NCBI GenBank assembly: GCA_903944555.1
Contig: CAJASG010000050.1
Coordinates: forward strand, 1-14,345
Source of the DNA: an uncultured beta proteobacterium
Lineage (GTDB): Bacteria; Pseudomonadota; Gammaproteobacteria; Burkholderiales; Burkholderiaceae_C
Reading direction: 5' to 3'
Length of the DNA: 14,345 bases
In this document: positions 13,033 to 14,345 of the stretch, piece by piece
How positions within the stretch are numbered: position 1 is the first letter of the stretch
Layout of the letters: every line of letters starts with the position of its first letter
Notes under the pieces: generated by a model
What the model saw: the letters and a program-made list of their open reading frames with translations, nothing else
What the model was told of the DNA's origin: nothing
Database searches by the model: none
Program-made: the position numbers and the translations under genes

Positions 13033-14345
13033 GTGAAACACTCAACCCCGACACCTGTGCTGCGACAGGCACGTCAGCACCTGATGACCTACGGCGTCAC
13101 AGCCCCCGGCACCATCACCGAGCGCATTGCGCGCTCATGGCAGCGCAGCATGGCCGCAGGTCTGCAGCCGATTGGGCGCCTCAGCACGGCAGACCACAGC
13201 AGCGGCAGCGAGTTGCGCCAGTCCTTAGCACGCAACCACGACCTGTTGGCCCATTCCCGCCCTGTGATGGAGTACCTGTTTGACCAGGTGCGCCACAGCC
13301 AAAGTGTGGTCATTCTGGCTGACAACCGAGGCACGCTGATGCACACCCTGGGCGATCCCCTCTTTGTGGACAAGGCCGAGCGCGTCTCGTTGAGCGCCGG
13401 GGCATCCTGGCGCGAAGAGCACCGCGGCACCAACGCCATCGGCACGGCCATTGCCGAAGAAAACCCAGTAGAAATCCACGGCGCCGAACATTTTCTGGAG
13501 CGCAATGGTTTCCTGACCTGTGCGGCCGCGCCCATCATGTCGTCTTGCGGTCATGTGGCCGGCATTCTTGACATCTCCGGGGAGCAGCACCGGGGCCATC
13601 CCATGACGCTGGGCCTGGTCAGCACGGCGGCTCGCATGATCGAGAACCGGCTGTTGATCGCCACCAGCAGGCGGCATATCCGTTTGCATCTGCACGCGCA
13701 GGCTGAAGGTATTGGCACGGTAGCTGAAGGCATTGTTGTCTTGTCGGACGACGGCTGGGTCATCGGTGCCAACCAGCAGGCCCTTGCCTTGCTGGCCATG
13801 AGCGCCAAGGCCATTGGCGCCGTGCAACTGGCCAGCGTGCTCGATGTACAACTGCCGGAATTGCTCACGCGCGTCAAACGGAATCGGGGGCAGGCCACCC
13901 AGGCCCATCGGCATGACGGCACCAGCCTGTTTGCCCAAGTGCAGGGCGATTGGGGCGTGATGCCGGTGCCGCCATCGATCGCCGTGGACGTTAAGACTGC
14001 CACTGCCAACGATGCCCTGTCGGCGCTGGATACGGGTGACCTTAGCTGGCGCCGCGCCGCAGACAAAGTACGCCGCGTGCTGGACAAGCCTATTCCCGTG
14101 CTCATCCAAGGCGAGTCTGGTGTGGGCAAGGAATACTTTGCGCGCGCACTGCACGATGCCAGTCAACGTGCCCGGGGGCCGTTTGTGGCCATCAACTGCG
14201 CTGCCATTCCGGAAAACCTGATCGAGGCAGAACTGTTCGGCTATGCGCCCGGCGCATTTACCGGCGCCCGCCGGGAGGGCAGCCTGGGCAAACTGCGAGA
14301 GGCCAACGGCGGCACATTGTTTCTAGACGAAATTGGCGACATGCC
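13033..14345 (+). CDS. AcoR-type sigma-54-dependent activator, C-terminus outside the window
   Basis: The first 437 codons of an enhancer-binding protein that activates sigma-54 RNA polymerase, most likely at the divergent acoD promoter. Order: N-terminal helical region 1-75 ([16 protein letters not shown] at 27-42); GAF-type sensor about 75-210 with the AcoR-like [18 protein letters not shown] at 122-139; a PAS-like region about 225-320; then the AAA+ domain with Walker A GESGVGKE (360-367), the sigma-54-contacting loop GAFTGA (407-412) and Walker [12 protein letters not shown] (426-436). The usual Fis-type DNA-binding domain would lie beyond the window. The start is GTG at 13033, with AGGAG five bases upstream. 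The frame runs to the window edge. The inducer is not predictable from sequence; relatives respond to acetoin, acetaldehyde or ethanol catabolism. Confidence 0.93.
   Translation, partial: MKHSTPTPVLRQARQHLMTYGVTAPGTITERIARSWQRSMAAGLQPIGRLSTADHSSGSELRQSLARNHDLLAHSRPVMEYLFDQVRHSQSVVILADNRGTLMHTLGDPLFVDKAERVSLSAGASWREEHRGTNAIGTAIAEENPVEIHGAEHFLERNGFLTCAAAPIMSSCGHVAGILDISGEQHRGHPMTLGLVSTAARMIENRLLIATSRRHIRLHLHAQAEGIGTVAEGIVVLSDDGWVIGANQQALALLAMSAKAIGAVQLASVLDVQLPELLTRVKRNRGQATQAHRHDGTSLFAQVQGDWGVMPVPPSIAVDVKTATANDALSALDTGDLSWRRAADKVRRVLDKPIPVLIQGESGVGKEYFARALHDASQRARGPFVAINCAAIPENLIEAELFGYAPGAFTGARREGSLGKLREANGGTLFLDEIGDM

Noticed and set aside
1..14345. CRISPR array, tRNA or rRNA gene, insertion sequence, prophage or toxin-antitoxin genes
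   Set aside because: No regularly spaced repeats, no clover-leaf or rRNA sequence, no transposase or phage motifs were seen on either strand.

Overview
The window reads as ordinary chromosomal DNA of a betaproteobacterium, most likely a Comamonadaceae member close to Rhodoferax or Polaromonas. This is inferred from the GC-rich, densely packed genes, the protein families (a 506-residue AcoD/ExaC-type acetaldehyde dehydrogenase next to a DUF779 gene and an AcoR-type activator; an MPRI-type thioesterase beside a class-2 pyrF; GGDEF/EAL proteins with paired PAS domains), and two copies of a hairpin-forming intergenic repeat that I recall from that family. There are no rRNA or tRNA genes, no transposase or integrase, and no CRISPR array.

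Layout. 1-2054 (minus): a tight operon of a CDF metal-ion exporter, a small unknown lipoprotein and a periplasmic alpha-carbonic anhydrase, with the ribosome-binding site and start codon of a further gene at the very edge. 2139-2567 (minus): hotdog thioesterase. 2640-3476 (plus): pyrF. 3504-4055 (minus): cytochrome b561, whose promoter is overlaid by a perfect 15-bp-arm palindrome that looks like a repressor operator. 4359-7262 (plus): membrane diguanylate cyclase followed by two glutathione S-transferase-family genes that overlap by 4 bp. 7274-10560 (minus): a soluble GGDEF diguanylate cyclase, then a PAS-PAS-GGDEF-EAL protein. 10687-12723 (minus): acetaldehyde dehydrogenase then DUF779, separated by an 80-nt in-register hairpin. 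13033-end (plus): a divergent sigma-54 activator of the AcoR type, cut by the window edge.

How it works together. The best-resolved regulatory unit is the divergent aldehyde locus. The dehydrogenase has a near-consensus sigma-54 promoter, an upstream perfect-consensus IHF site and, beyond that, a cluster of TGTCC/GGACA-type inverted repeats, next to the gene for a sigma-54 activator with intact GAFTGA and Walker motifs. The second theme is c-di-GMP: three GGDEF proteins within about 6.2 kb, all with intact active sites and RxxD inhibitory sites, one also with a complete EAL domain. Three genes without a Shine-Dalgarno sequence (pyrF and both minus-strand c-di-GMP genes) have a -10-like hexamer 5-6 nt before the ATG, which suggests leaderless transcripts.

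No wholly new multi-gene system is evident. The most distinctive items are the b561 operator palindrome, the 80-nt hairpin, the sigma-54/IHF/UAS layout, the divergent active site of the carbonic anhydrase, and the interspersed repeat.
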